From: Macrophomina tecta
Taxonomy: Eukaryota; Ascomycota; Dothideomycetes; Botryosphaeriales; Botryosphaeriaceae
DNA length: 64,000 nucleotides
Reading direction: 5' to 3'
Assembly (NCBI GenBank): GCA_024180945.1
Contig: JAKSGN010000020.1
Location: forward strand, 930,001-994,000
A model generated the notes under the pieces. The model made no database searches. It was not told where the DNA came from and was given only the letters and a program-made list of their open reading frames with translations. Both the position numbers and the translations under genes were made by a program. The first letter of the stretch is position 1. The number at the start of each line of letters is the position of its first letter. Positions 31,209-47,091 of the stretch are shown here, piece after piece.

Positions 31209-33946
31209 ATGGAGGCTGAAATCCGTGCCCAGATCCCTCACATTGATCCCGTCCTGTCCGAGTACAGCGCGGGCTATCTCCAGCATGCAGCAAACTCTTT
31301 CCAGCCCGATGCCGACCCCAGCGCCCCCTCGCCGCTGGCCGACGCCGCTGCTACCATCTCCGCCCTGCTCGTCTCGGCGTCAGGTGATTACTCCAGCCAG
31401 AACGAGGCCACTATCCAGAACCTCGTCGACAAGTTCGTCCAGAAGCTGAGCAGCGGCATTGATGGCGAGCGCCGCCAGACGGCCCCGTCGGCCAAGAAGC
31501 TGGACCAGGCTATTCATGTCGGCTCGCAGCGCAACATCTCCTCCACTCTCGGCCTGGCCACTGGCGCCGTCGACCTGGAGTCAGCCAATGCCAGGCGCGT
31601 GGAATCCAAGGTCGACCGCAAGAAGCTCGAAAAGGCTGAGCGCAAGATCCGGGCCAAGCAGGAGAAGAAGGAGATGCGCTTCGTCGAGTACGAGGCCTCT
31701 CGTCTGCTGGACCAGCCGGACGAGACCCAGTCGTATGAAGAGTTTTTCATGATGGTCAATCCACTGCAACTTGGCGCCGACACGGCACAGAAGAGCAAGG
31801 ACATCAAGGTCGACGGCATTGACGTGTCTATCAGTGGCAAGAGGATCCTCACTGACACCAGCTTGACTCTTGCCTACGGCCGCCGTTACGGTTTGGTTGG
31901 CCAGAACGGTATTGGTAAATCCACTCTCCTTCGTGCACTCAGTCGAAGAGAAGTCGCCATTCCGACGCACATCTCCATTCTCCACGTTGAGCAAGAGGTA
32001 ATCCCATCAAATTGAACACTCAACTTGGGACTCTACTAAGTCAGCTGTCAGATCACCGGTGATGATACTCCTGCCCTGCAGGCTGTCCTTGATGCCGACG
32101 TGTGGAGAAAGCATCTGCTCAAGGAGCAAGAGGTAAGACAAGCTTTCCCATTTCTATCCTAACCCTGCCACGCGAAGGGGTGGAATTCCGCCTGCGGCAT
32201 CTATCAACGGTGCAGCTACCTCTTCAGGGTCATTTATAACATCTTGGAAGCAGTGGCCCGACCGTTGAGGATGACGTGGGCATGCTTGCATTGATTCTCG
32301 TCCGAGGCCCGCCGGTGATAGAAGCCGAAGTTTCGCGTCTCTATCTGTTCGCAGGGTAGATGTAGCAAATGCGAATCCGCTAACCTTGTCACAGAAAATA
32401 TCCAAGGAACTGGCGGAGCTCGAGGAACAGCGGTCTCAAATGGCCGATACTTCCGCGGATGCTGCCAAGCTGGATCGTCAGCGAGAGGGTCTCGACATCA
32501 CGCTGAGCGACATCCATGCGAAGCTCGCGGAGATGGAGTCAGACAAAGCAGAGTCTCGCGCGGCCAGTATTCTGGCCGGTCTGGGCTTCTCCACTGAGCG
32601 TCAGCAGTTTGCAACGAAGACGTTCTCCGGAGGCTGGAGAATGAGGCTGGCCCTCGCGCGAGCCCTGTTCTGCGAACCTGATTTGCTGCTTCTTGACGGT
32701 ATGTTTGGGAATAATGAGTCAGGCAGAATACCCCGCTGACACGTCGCAGAACCTTCCAATATGTTGGATGTTCCGTCGATCACATTCTTGTCAAACTATC
32801 TGCAGACATACCCTAGTACCGTGCTGGTGGTTTCCCACGACAGGGCATTCCTGAATGAGGTGGCCACGGATATCATTCACCAGCATTCCGAGCGCCTGGA
32901 CTACTACAAGGGTGCCAATTTCGGTAAGCAACCCTGGCAGCAGAATTAGTTTGAAACAAGGACTAACCTTATGTGCAGACTCATTCTATGCGACGAAAGA
33001 GGAAAGACGGAAAACGGCCAAGCGGGAGTATGAGAAGCAGATGGCTGAACGGGCCCATCTTCAAGGTACGAGACCCCGCCTGCGCGTCTAGTCGCCCTCT
33101 GCTGACTTTCCTTTACCAATCACAGCCTTTATCGACAAGTTCCGTTACAACGCCGCCAAGTCGTCAGAGGCGCAGTCTAGGATCAAGAAGCTCGAGAAGA
33201 TGCCTGTGCTTGAGGCTCCGGAAAGCGAGTACTCTGTGCACTTCAAGTTCCCGGAGGTCGAGAAGCTTTCGCCGCCCATCATCCAAATGAGCGGGGTCAG
33301 TTTCGGGTACAGCGCGGACAAGCCGCTCCTGGCGAACGTGGATCTTGACGTGCAACTGGATTCGCGTATCGGTATTGTCGGGCCTAACGGAGCGGGAAAG
33401 ACGACGGCGTTGAAACTTCTGATTGGCGCGCTGCAACCCACGAAGGGACTCATCTCGCAGAACCCGCGTCTTCGCGTCGGTTTCTTCGCTCAGCACCACG
33501 TCGATGGCTTGGATCTGAACATGAGTGCTGTGGGGTTCATGGCGCAGAAGTTCCCGGGTAAGACGGACGAGGAGTACCGTCGGCATCTCGGAGCGTTCGG
33601 CATCACGGGCATGACGGGTCTGCAGAAGATGGCGCTACTTTCCGGTGGACAAAAATCGCGTGTGGCGTTCGCGTGCATCTCGCTGCAGAACCCGCACATC
33701 CTCGTATTGGACGAGCCGTCCAACCACTTGGACATTGAGGCGATGGATGCGCTGTCGACGGCGCTGCAGGAGTTCCAGGGCGGTGTGCTGATGGTCAGCC
33801 ACGACGTTACCATGCTCCAGAACGTATGCACGTCCCTGTGGGTTTGCGACCATGGCACGATCGAGCACTTTGACGGCACAGTCAACGACTACAAGAAGCG
33901 GATTACAGCGCAGGCCAACGAGGCGGGGGTAGTACAGAAGCACTAG
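31209..33946 (+). CDS. GCN20: ABC-F family ATPase GCN20 (ABCF3)
   Basis: Six exons (31209-31997, 32052-32132, 32395-32698, 32750-32923, 32979-33065, 33126-33946) give 751 residues, matching yeast Gcn20 in size. There is no membrane domain. The N-terminal region, which in yeast binds GCN1, is followed by two ABC cassettes. Cassette 1: Walker A GQNGIGKST, signature FSGGWRMRLALARAL, Walker B LLLLDEPSNMLD. Cassette 2: GPNGAGKTT, LSGGQKSRVAFA, LVLDEPSNHLD and the switch His in VSHD. Gcn20 works with Gcn1 on ribosomes to activate the eIF2alpha kinase Gcn2 in amino-acid starvation. Every exon junction keeps frame. Intron 2 is 262 nt, about five times longer than the others, for no visible reason. 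Confidence 0.93.
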
Positions 33947-34707
33947 GGTAACAGAAACGCTAGCGCATGGGGAGATTGGGTGGAGCTGGTGTTGTAGCAA
34001 TGGCGGCGGGCTGTAAGCGACGCGCCTGGGTGGCAGGCAAAGCATTGGCGGGGAGGCGGCAAGGCGTGAGACAACAGAAAAGCACTCGTAGAGAATCGAA
34101 ATGACAGAAACGTGGCCGACGAGCAGCCGGAGCGGCAGCGGTGCATACGGGGTTGGCAGCGTCCGTGAGCGAGCGGGAGGCGGGTTTCGATTGGCGTTGG
34201 CGGCATCGCGAGCACGGCGGCTCATTTCTATTCGATCGCAGGACAGCCTCACCGCGCGCACAGATGCAGGCGGTAATGACGGGCGGCGAGCGCGCGCCAG
34301 GCGCCTCCGCGCACGCTGAGGCCTTCTTGGTGGAGGGTCGATGGGCTCTGCTGGATCGCGTGGCGGGTGGATGCGGCGCTGGAACGGGCAGCCGGCGTGC
34401 CTGGGCGAGCGCGAGGGCGCGCTGGCACGGGGCTGCGGGCTGCGGGCTGGGTGCTGGGCCGGGCTGGACGTGGTGATGTCTGATTATTCAGGCAGGCGGA
34501 CGGGAGCCAAGCCTCCTCCCGACGTCGACGCCCTGGACGCACCACTCGCAAGGACGACTCTCGCTGCGCAAAGCCCGCGCTCGCACCGCATAGACTCGAC
34601 GTCTGCGCGTTCCTGATGCTCCACTGCCTTTGACTGCCGCCTGACGCTCGTGGCCGGCCTGCGCGCTTGCTCAATTGCTTCGGCGCAGGGGCATCCAGCA
34701 CCGCTAA
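33947..34707. other. Intergenic region GCN20 to Whi2-like
   Basis: This 761-bp GC-rich region contains the GCN20 3' end and the upstream region of the Whi2-like gene. It may hide a short first exon carrying the missing ATG of that gene (candidate ATGs at 34261, 34340 and 34475). Confidence 0.35.
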
Positions 34708-36684
34708 TCTCTCATCTCCACATCACCACCGCTCACCAGCTCCAGCCCCAGCGACACCTCCCCCGTCGCCACCTTGTCGCAACTACCGCCAGCGCGAAGC
34801 GGCTCGTCCGTGTCTGTCACTCCTTTGAACTCCCCACCGCACGGCGGCTGTCTGCGCCATCCCGACAAGCACCGCGAGTCGCCCGACCACCAACACCCTG
34901 ATCCGTCTCTCGCTGCCACGACGGCCGACTCGCCAGACCCCCCTCCCTTTTCCTCGCTCTACTTCCCCAACCGCCTCGCCCTCCCCGACGACGACTCCGA
35001 CAAGCCCCAGGACTCGGAGAGCGACGACGGCAACGACGCTCCGCCCGCCTTCGCCCCCGCCCCGCCCTTCGAGGAGCCCTCGTCGTCCGCTGCCGCCGAG
35101 ACTAAGGCCGCGCTCCCTCGAGATACCAAGGACGGTGCCAGTTCCAGCAAGGACCTCGACGACGGCGAACCTCCTCCACCCTATAGCGAAGGCTCCAGTC
35201 CGCTTGAATCTTTCACATACGTCATGGCTACTGCAGGAGGTCCCGCGAGCATCATCACCCAGGTCTCGCAGGGCGGAGGCCCGCCGATCAACACCTTGGG
35301 AGGTCAGTCGCGAGCTGCGAGTCCCTGCTTCGCCTGCGCCCCGCTAATCCATCCACAGCCGGATCCGACGAGAACATCACGCTTGAGCTTCGGTATGCTG
35401 CACCCTCCCAATCACACGCCTCGTGACCGCCGCGATCGCTAACATGGGCAAACAACCCCAGCGGTGTCCGATTTACGCTTTCGAGAGATGAGCTCCTGAC
35501 CCTGCCCGAGTTCGTGCTGTTGTCGCTCTTCCCTAACGGCCTTCTCCCTGATGGCCACATGAACTCGTACCCCGATGGAGATGTGTATCCAGTAGACGTT
35601 AGTAGCCCATCTGCGACCCGCCCCCCTTCCGCTCCTCCCCTCGCCGATGCGACTGGCGCCGCCCAGCCTATCGCGCAGGCACCCCCCTCCCTCATCGCCG
35701 AAGCCATAAGATCCCACCTCTCGTCCCCGTCGCTGTACCTTTCTGACATATCTTATCTTTCCCAGTACGACCCCAACTCCCTGCAATACATGCTCGATTT
35801 CTTCCGCCATGTCGCACAGACCATACCCACGTCTCCGCCCTCGCCCTCGACCCTCGTTGGCGATCACCCCGCCGAGGCAGTGCCCATTGAGCCGATGCAT
35901 GGTTCGGCGCGGGATATGCTGCAAGATCGCGCCGGCATCATCGTGCTCCGCGAGGATCTCGATTTCTACGCGATTCCGCCGAGAAGGGACATCGAGCAGG
36001 AGGAGATGATGCAAGTTAAGCGGGCCGCAGGCAAGGCGCTGCTCAGGCAGGACGGCATCTTCTCCGGGTTGCGGAAAAGCGAGGAGCCGGGCACGACGGA
36101 ACAACACCTGATCGAGATGCTGACAGCCGGGTAAGCCGCTACACCGCCATTTTCCCCTTCCCAGTGTTTCTTGTCCCACCTTTTCGCCCCACTTCAGTCC
36201 GAGTCTGCATGACTGAGAGCACGAGCTGATATGCTGATCCTTGCGGTCAAACAGCGGCTTCAACCATGACGATCGCTGGGGCCACCGTGCAGGTGAGCCA
36301 AACAAGGCCGTTATCTGCAGCATCGCGCTGGCGCGGTTACGAACCGATATCAAAGGAAACGATCTGAACAGTAACGCAGTTGGCATGGCGCAGAAGCTGC
36401 TGCTTTTCTGGCGTAAGCCGGCGCGCCGCTGCTGGTGGGAGGGTGTCGAGTTGGACAATGTTGAGGGCGTTGAAGGCAAGCTGAAGGTGTGGATCCGTAG
36501 GGTTTGGACGTTGGAGATGGTGAGTCAATGTCTCATTTTGACTGTGGACACTGTTGCGGCCATTCCGTTCTGCAACGTGCGCGCAGTTGTGTTCCGGGAG
36601 ACCGCAGCAAGGGCGCCGTGGATTGACCCAAATGCTGTCTTGCTAACCACCCCGTGTTTGCAGAGCGTCATTGGTCTGCGTTGA
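34708..36684 (+). CDS. Whi2-like BTB-domain protein (stress/phosphatase regulator type)
   Basis: Exons: up to 35302, 35359-35392 (34 nt), 35462-35597, 35766-36130, 36255-36519, 36664-36684 (seven codons with stop). The core reads ITLELRGVRFTLSRDELLTL, FVLLSLFPNGLLPDGHMNS and SLQYMLDFFRHVAQTI, the BTB/T1-like fold of fungal Whi2-related proteins, and the C-terminus WTLEMSVIGLR is typical of them. Whi2 in yeast partners Psr1/Psr2 phosphatases in the general stress response and nutrient signalling; the role here is inferred. The frame is open from the stop at 34705 with an acidic Pro-rich stretch (DLDDGEPPPPYSEGSSPLES), but contains no ATG until 35224. Starting there gives 299 residues; a longer N-terminus needs an undetected upstream exon. 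Confidence 0.8.
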
Positions 36685-39335
36685 TCACCAGATGCGTACT
36701 TCATAGCCATCATGGTCATGCGGCCCCATCCGGATACCGCAAACCCTGCGCCGTTCCTTAACCCCCTTACTCCATTTCAGGATCCAGCGCTATCACAGTC
36801 ACGCCCTGCAGCCGCCCGTCCGACAACCCAATCTCCCTTACACACTACCACATCGACTCTCCATGAAACCGATCTCGGTTCCATGTCATCAGTGCGTTCC
36901 TTTGATAAACAGCAATTTTTTCTGGGTCCAAAAGCGGGAAGCAACACACCAGAGTATGAGCAGGGGCGATGGAACTTTTGATACCTCAATTTTGATTATT
37001 ACTGCTCGTTTTGTTTTTCTCTCCTTTTCTTGACAATAGCCCCTCACATGCATTCTCGCACGAACGACAACGGAAAAGAACGTCCCGCGCGTAGGCGAGA
37101 TCTTTATTTTTTTCGGCATAATTCATTCATCCTGCTATTTTTCTAAGTTTCGTCGCGTGCTTGTTTCCCTCGGCTGTCCTATCCTGGCTTTCTCAAGTGG
37201 AGAGCAAGGGAGGCGATGGCTTTATTGAAGGAAGTGGAAAGGAGGCGGTAGGGTGTGTGTTGGTGAGTGGTATTGAAGAGATGCTGCAGAGGAGGAAAGT
37301 GTGGGTGATGGGAGTGACCTGTCTCTTTTCGTTTTGTCTTTCTTATTCCTGAGTTGAAGGATGATTGAGGGAGGTAGGTAGGATGAAATTAGCTGGAGGA
37401 GAAGCTGGACAAAGCGAACTTTGGTAGCCGATGTGACGGCGGCAAAAGCGGTCGGAGGAAATGGTAAGGCAGAAAGGAGGATATGAAGAGGAGACGAGGG
37501 GAAGAGAAAACAGGAGATAAGCGGCGGGCACAGAGAGAATGTGTGTATCGGCCCGTCGTTTCGGTCCTCTTTCTTCGCCTTTCCTTAACCCTTTCTCTTG
37601 TCTGCCCATCTTCTTTCCGAATGCCGTGTGCATACGCGTTATTAGTGAATTGAAGTAGTAGTACATAGCCGTTATACACAGTAGATAACAGCGAACTCGA
37701 TAATTTAATTTGCTCGGATAACTTGTTGGTTTTCTTTTCCGGTGAACTTTGTATGTGCAGTCTTGGGGTTGTGGAAGGTGGTCTGGCCGCGCATGATAGT
37801 TGGTAGTCAGGTCGCTCGGTCTTACTTTTGCATCTGTTGTATGTGGATGTTGCAGATGTGAGTACTTCAGGTGTGCTCGGAAGGGCTTTTGGTTTGCTAG
37901 CAATGGCGTTTATTTGGTGCTTGTACTTTTTGTTTCTCACGACGTGAAATTGCCGCGAAGATGTCAGGTCAGCATTCAGGGTTTCAGAGATTATTTCAAG
38001 CATGGATACCCCTGAGCTAGGTGTATGCAGGGTCAGATCTGCCAGCTCTAGTGGCATGAATGGTTTGTTGCATCAAAATGGCCTCACTTCCAACACCCTT
38101 CCGAATCTCAACCTCCGCCCCAAAATGTTCCTCGGGCACCGAGCGGCGCGAACCAGGATGAACTGGGACTGATGTTGTGGTGAAGTGATTCTCCCACATC
38201 CATTGCCGGGTTTACGGTCGAATTAAACGTATTTATAGCTTCTTTTGGAAGGTTTCACGATTCAAATTAGCAGTATCCGAAGCACGTGATTGTTTGCACG
38301 TGGTCCAACTCGAACGTCAGAGCCACTCCGCCAAACACCTGAATAGGTACCCGTGTGGTGTGATGCAGTTGGATCGGGAAGTGCACCCAATCTCATAGAG
38401 GGTGATTGGGCGTTGCCTTCACGCCCTCGTAGTCCTTCGGATGGTGGCTGCGGTATATTCAGTCGATTATGCCGGTTATCGATCATTTGTCGTGCTCGCC
38501 AACGTCGACAGTAGTATTTCCGGCCTCGGCTTCCAGTAATCAGAGACAGCTGAGGTGATGTTGGGGGGGAGCTCTTGAGGAAGTCGTCGTTTCCTTTTGA
38601 CCTAACGAACGCGTCTGGGAGCGAGATGACGTAGTCCTAATACTCCATACCTGTCTTGACGTCCTCGTCACTTACATATATCCCCACTCCACAGTGGTCA
38701 ATGGCCCAATCGCTATCGGCAACCCAGAGGAGCTTGGCTTCTGGCGGTTTTACCTTCATCAAGTCGCGGAGAACGACCGTCTGTTTGCTCCAAGTACAAC
38801 ATTTCTGAGATCAATTCTTTCGGGTGAAGGAATTTTGCGGGAAATGCTCCGAATGGCCGATAGTGGAGAAGAGATTTGACCAACTAAAGTTCACTTCTCT
38901 GACAAAAGAGGCGGTTCCTGATTACACAAGATGCGCTGACCGCTGCCAAAGGCTGCATGATAAGCAGCAGGACGCTGGCGTTCCCCATGCTGCAGGCCGC
39001 TTACTCACCAGTCTGCCGCTTTTTGATCGAGCCTTTTTCAAGTCCAGAATTGATTAGTGGCGTTTATTGATGAATGAGGGCAAAAGATCAGTGATCACTG
39101 TCGAATTCATACTTGGTAATTTCAAAGCTCCGCTGAGGCAGCGTCAATGCCCTGTGTTGCGATGATTAGTGAGTGCAAACAAGGTAGCTCACACCCTTGT
39201 AGAATCCTGTTATAAAGCCACCAAGGACCATTGAGGACTTCAGGCTCCACTTCCCCATCCCGCTTCCCTGATACCTTCCTCACCTGATAACCACACAGCC
39301 GCCATCAACCCCATCCATTAACACACGCAGGCCCC
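36685..39335. other. 2.65-kb gene-free stretch
   Basis: It holds the Whi2-like 3' UTR, A/T-rich DNA around 36900-37800 and the promoter of the next gene. A short frame at 38694-38879 on the + strand (contains IAIGNPEELGFWRFYLHQ) looks protein-like but has no ATG and no partner exons; it may be a gene relic. Confidence 0.4.
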
Positions 39336-40223
39336 ATGGCGCCCTCCACCCACCTCCGCGCCGACCTCTACAGCGCGCCCGCCATCCCGACCAGCGAGAT
39401 CCTTCCCGACGGCACGACTGGCCACTGGCAGCCGACCGTCGTGACGCTGATCAGCGGCGCCACCTCCGCAGTGCTCGTCGACACGCTCTTCACGGCGGCG
39501 CAGGGCGTCGCGCTGGGCGACTGGATCGCGGACACGCTCGGCCGTGGCCGGCGGCTCACGACCATCTACATCACGCACGGCCACGGCGACCACTGGTTCA
39601 ACGTCGCGTACCTGCAGTCGCGCTTCGCGGGCGTGCGCGTGCTCGCAACGGCGGCGTGCGTCGCGCACATGCGCACGCAGCTGACGCCGGAGTATCGCGC
39701 GCTGTGGCACAGATTGTTCCCGGGAGGACAGATCGAGGAAAGGGCGTTTGAGGTTCCGGTGGTGGAGACGTTGGGCGAGGGAAACAATATGTTTGAGGTG
39801 GAGGGGCATGTGTTCGAGGCGGTAGAGGTGGGGCATTCGGATACGGAGGGGACGACGTTCTTGCACGTGCCGGATCTGGATCTGGTGGTGGCGGGTGATG
39901 TCGTGTATAATGACGTACACATGTGGATGGCGGAGTCGGTGGAGCAGGAGCAGCGGGATGCGTGGGTGCGGAGCCTGGAGAAGATTGAGGAGTATCGGCC
40001 GGGGATTGTTATTGGGTCTCACCATCGGCCTGGTGGCGTAGATGGGGCGTTCAATATTGGGGCTTCGCAGGAGTATATTCGGACGTTCAGTAGGCTGGTG
40101 CGGGAGTCAAGCAATGCGAAGGAGCTGTATGAAAAGGTGTTGAGCTCGTATCCAAACAGGATAGGATTGGCGGTGTTGTGGTTGGGGTGCAAGGCTATCT
40201 TCCCACCTGGAAGTAAAGCTTGA
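39336..40223 (+). CDS. Metallo-beta-lactamase-fold hydrolase
   Basis: Single exon, 295 residues. The metal-binding motif THGHGDHWF (His81, His83, Asp85, His86) is complete. A later His in EVGHSDT, an Asp in VVAGDVVYND and a His in VIGSHH supply the remaining ligands of the usual two-metal site. The upstream strands (VVTLISGATSAVLVDTLF) are typical of the family. Members hydrolyse thioesters, lactones or other esters; the substrate is not predictable. No signal peptide is seen, so it is probably cytosolic. The 5' half is very GC-rich in third positions and the 3' half much less so, a clear shift within one gene. There is no gene within 2 kb on either side. Confidence 0.88.
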   Translation: MAPSTHLRADLYSAPAIPTSEILPDGTTGHWQPTVVTLISGATSAVLVDTLFTAAQGVALGDWIADTLGRGRRLTTIYITHGHGDHWFNVAYLQSRFAGVRVLATAACVAHMRTQLTPEYRALWHRLFPGGQIEERAFEVPVVETLGEGNNMFEVEGHVFEAVEVGHSDTEGTTFLHVPDLDLVVAGDVVYNDVHMWMAESVEQEQRDAWVRSLEKIEEYRPGIVIGSHHRPGGVDGAFNIGASQEYIRTFSRLVRESSNAKELYEKVLSSYPNRIGLAVLWLGCKAIFPPGSKA

Positions 40224-44008
<3,785 letters not shown>

Positions 44009-47000
44009 GTGGTCGGTGTGGGCTGTTTTCTCCACGACGGTGCTCTTATTTTGGCGAGCACCGTATGAACTAATTTCAACACGTGTTATGATGGGATGAT
44101 ATCAAAAGTACATTTGTCTTCAACGGCATTTTATCACAAACCCGGGGGGATTCGTTTCTCACTCTTGCTTCGGGCGGGGTTAACGTATTTTTTACTCTTT
44201 TGGCACAACATTTGGTCAACCAGGGCGTCTTTCAACAACCCAAAGACGTTTTTCTTTTTCGGGACGAAACCCAAACCCGGGCAATGGGTTAAAGGGGGAA
44301 CATATGGTGCAAAATGGCGTTTGATGTTGTTCGAAAAACCAAAATACCCACGGCACCTTTTTCAACCATAGGGCCTGGTGGAAGGAAGGGAAGGGAAAGA
44401 GATGAGATGAGTTTTTTATGTCAGATGATTCGGCTAGCAAGTCATCGAAAGAGTTATAAAGAATAGATGAGAAAAAAGAGGTTCGTGAGACGCTCCCACC
44501 CGTGGGGGGGCTGTGCTCCGAACTTTGGTTCTTCATTCTTCTTTTTTAAAGGTTTGATATCTTTGCGTGTACGTGTTCTACTGCGCCGTGATGGTGTTGG
44601 ATCTCTTGATCGGTGCTTGGCTTGGGTGCGAGGGTGGGCTTGTTGGAACATGAAGATGCCTTGAGCTCCATTTAGTGAGTGCTTGCTTGCTGTGCCGTGA
44701 TCTTGTTGGTTAGCTGCTGGGTCATGACCAGGCTGTACGAGTCCCTGCCTCTCTTTTGCCAAGGCTTTGCTGGTGCTTCAGTTTCCGTTGCTTCTACGCC
44801 TCCGTTGCGTGTTCCTGCTGCGCCCATGACTACGCTGGGGTTTCGCGTCGTGGCCGTCGTTGCTGTTGGTGGCTGCCTGCGCCGAAACATTTCTTTTTTT
44901 TTTTTTTTCATTTCTTTATTTTTTCCCTCTCTCTTCTAAGACAGCGACCGGTGTTGGTCGTCGGTTGGTTGGTCAGTTGCCCGGTCGTTTCTGCTGACGG
45001 CAGGTGAGCTCAGCACCAGTCTTTTTCCCTGCATTAGCCGCATGTACATACGTATGCCTCTCTGTTGGATGGGGTCGGTGGAGGGACGGCAATGCGCGGC
45101 TGCAAGGAGCTCGCTGATGTCACGAAACTGCCGGCAATTCGCGTCTCGCAGGCATACCGACGGGGCATGTGCGTGCATGCGTGTGTGCATGGCAAACAGC
45201 AGCCAATCCCGCACGCGTTCGGCTGTTTCAGAGTATGTGCGAGGGGTGGGCTGAGGAAGTGGAGGGGTAAGGCTGAGAGGAGGCGGGGTAGGTAGCTGGG
45301 GGGGAAAAGAGGATTGCGTGGACGGGGCGTGGGGTGTACGTGTGTCGGGCCCGTCACTCTCATCATGATGACAACAAGACGGCTGGTCGGCTAACTGAGA
45401 CAGCAGGGGAGAATAGTGTAGACGCGCAGGTGTGGATGGAGTGCGGTGTGGTGGAAATGGCCGGATTGGTGCAGGTGGTGTCTGGTTCGATGGGTTCGGC
45501 GGAGAGGCACGATGGCGGGCGGAGCGTTCCCGCTCGTGGGTCGTTGTTGCAGCGCGCGCCGTTCAGCTAGTCGCGGACGTCTTTGGAGTACTCCGCTACC
45601 AGCCTTGCTGGAGCCCGTCCCCGACCTCGCATTGGAGTATCGATACCGCGCGCAGACGAAACCGCAATCACGTCCTGCCGTTCCACGAGGTGGGCTGTTC
45701 CCAAGCCCTCCTGCCTTTCCTCCAGAATCTAGAACGCGTCATCTACAACAGTACGCGGTGGCGGGAATGTAGCTAGCTAGCTACCTACCTACCTATCACA
45801 CCACCGACCTGGACTCTGAAACACCAGGATACTGCCCCTCACAGCGGCCCTACCCGAGAAAGACAGACTAGAAGAGGCTGGGAGACCGTTGCCATAGCAG
45901 CACCCGCATGCGATCACTCACCACCGCCACCGCCAGACCAAAAGAGAAAAGATATCAAACACGCGTGGCTGGGGTGCGTGGGCGGGATCCAACGGCTGAT
46001 CTTTTCCGAGGCGGCCGCGCAGACAAGGGAAGTGAGGGGTAGACGCGCGGGGCAGTCTCAATGCGGCGACTATCGTGAGGTTGGTAGCGTTGTGGTTTTC
46101 AGAGGTGGCTGGTCGCGTGTTATTGCAGTTGGCCCGACGACGCTGGCGGCCGCAGCTGTGTTGCAGGGGAAGAAAACAAGAAGCGACCGATTTTGTCTTG
46201 GGTCGACGCCTTGTCTCCGATACGCCTTGCGGAGCGAAGGGGACAGAAAAAGCAGGTTGGCACGATAACCTTAAGCTAAACTTTGTTCCCTTGCTTGGTC
46301 TGATGAGAGGGCGAAGGGCTGCAAACAGTCATTGAGAGGCAGTAATAAGGTGTTTTTCCGTGGCTGGGCCGAACCGCGCATAGCGAGATTGTGATGGGAG
46401 GACAAGGCATCGGGTTTTAGCTAATGGAGGAAGGAGGAGGGCCGAATGATTGACGCAAGGTGATCGCCGGATCTCGTCAGTTTGGCTGATCCCTGCGAAT
46501 TGTATTTTCGGGGTTGCGGGTGGTTTTTGGTGCGACTGGAGTGGTGTCTCAGGGCCTCCCGAGAAGCGTTTCCTCCAGATACGTGCAAGGTTATTTTGTG
46601 TCTGACGAGGTGAGCTTGGCATCTGGTCCGAGATAGATTGAGCGCGGATGAATCATGTTATTGCATCAATGAGCAGGGGAGCTTCCAGGAAGTGTGTCAT
46701 TCGTATGTATTGATTATCAGGGTATCATTCCACCTGATTAACTACCTTCGAGGATAAACTAACTCGTCGGCACACGCTGCCAAGTGGTGGAGGCGTGTTG
46801 TGCGAGAGCTTGGTAAAGCGACAATTAAGGTTTTTGGTATACCTGTTTGCGCCAGGTGCCATGCAAGACTACAGCTGTGGTGGTAGTTGTTCCAATCATT
46901 AAGACCCGTTTCCCCCGCATCCATCGTGATAAGGTATTTGTAGCCAAAGCCAAAAGTATAAAAACAAAAAAAAGGTCGGTACAGCAGAAGGCAAAGCGTT

Positions 47001-47091
47001 GAAAGGGCCGCCCATGGAGGGGATTACGTGGCGGCCAAGAGAGGGTATCGAGTGGTGGTGTCTCTGCCAATTCGTCTGCAGGGCAAATCCC
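44009..47091. other. 3.1-kb gene-free stretch
   Basis: It starts with the SAH hydrolase 3' UTR. The part 44130-44370 has an odd texture of repeated short homopolymers (see findings). T-runs lie near 44891-44910 and a tagc/tacc repeat at 45772-45795. No gene is supported on either strand. Confidence 0.4.

Noticed and set aside
38694..38879. Short frame with protein-like IAIGNPEELGFWRFY
   Set aside because: No ATG, no matching exons; at most a relic, too short to call.
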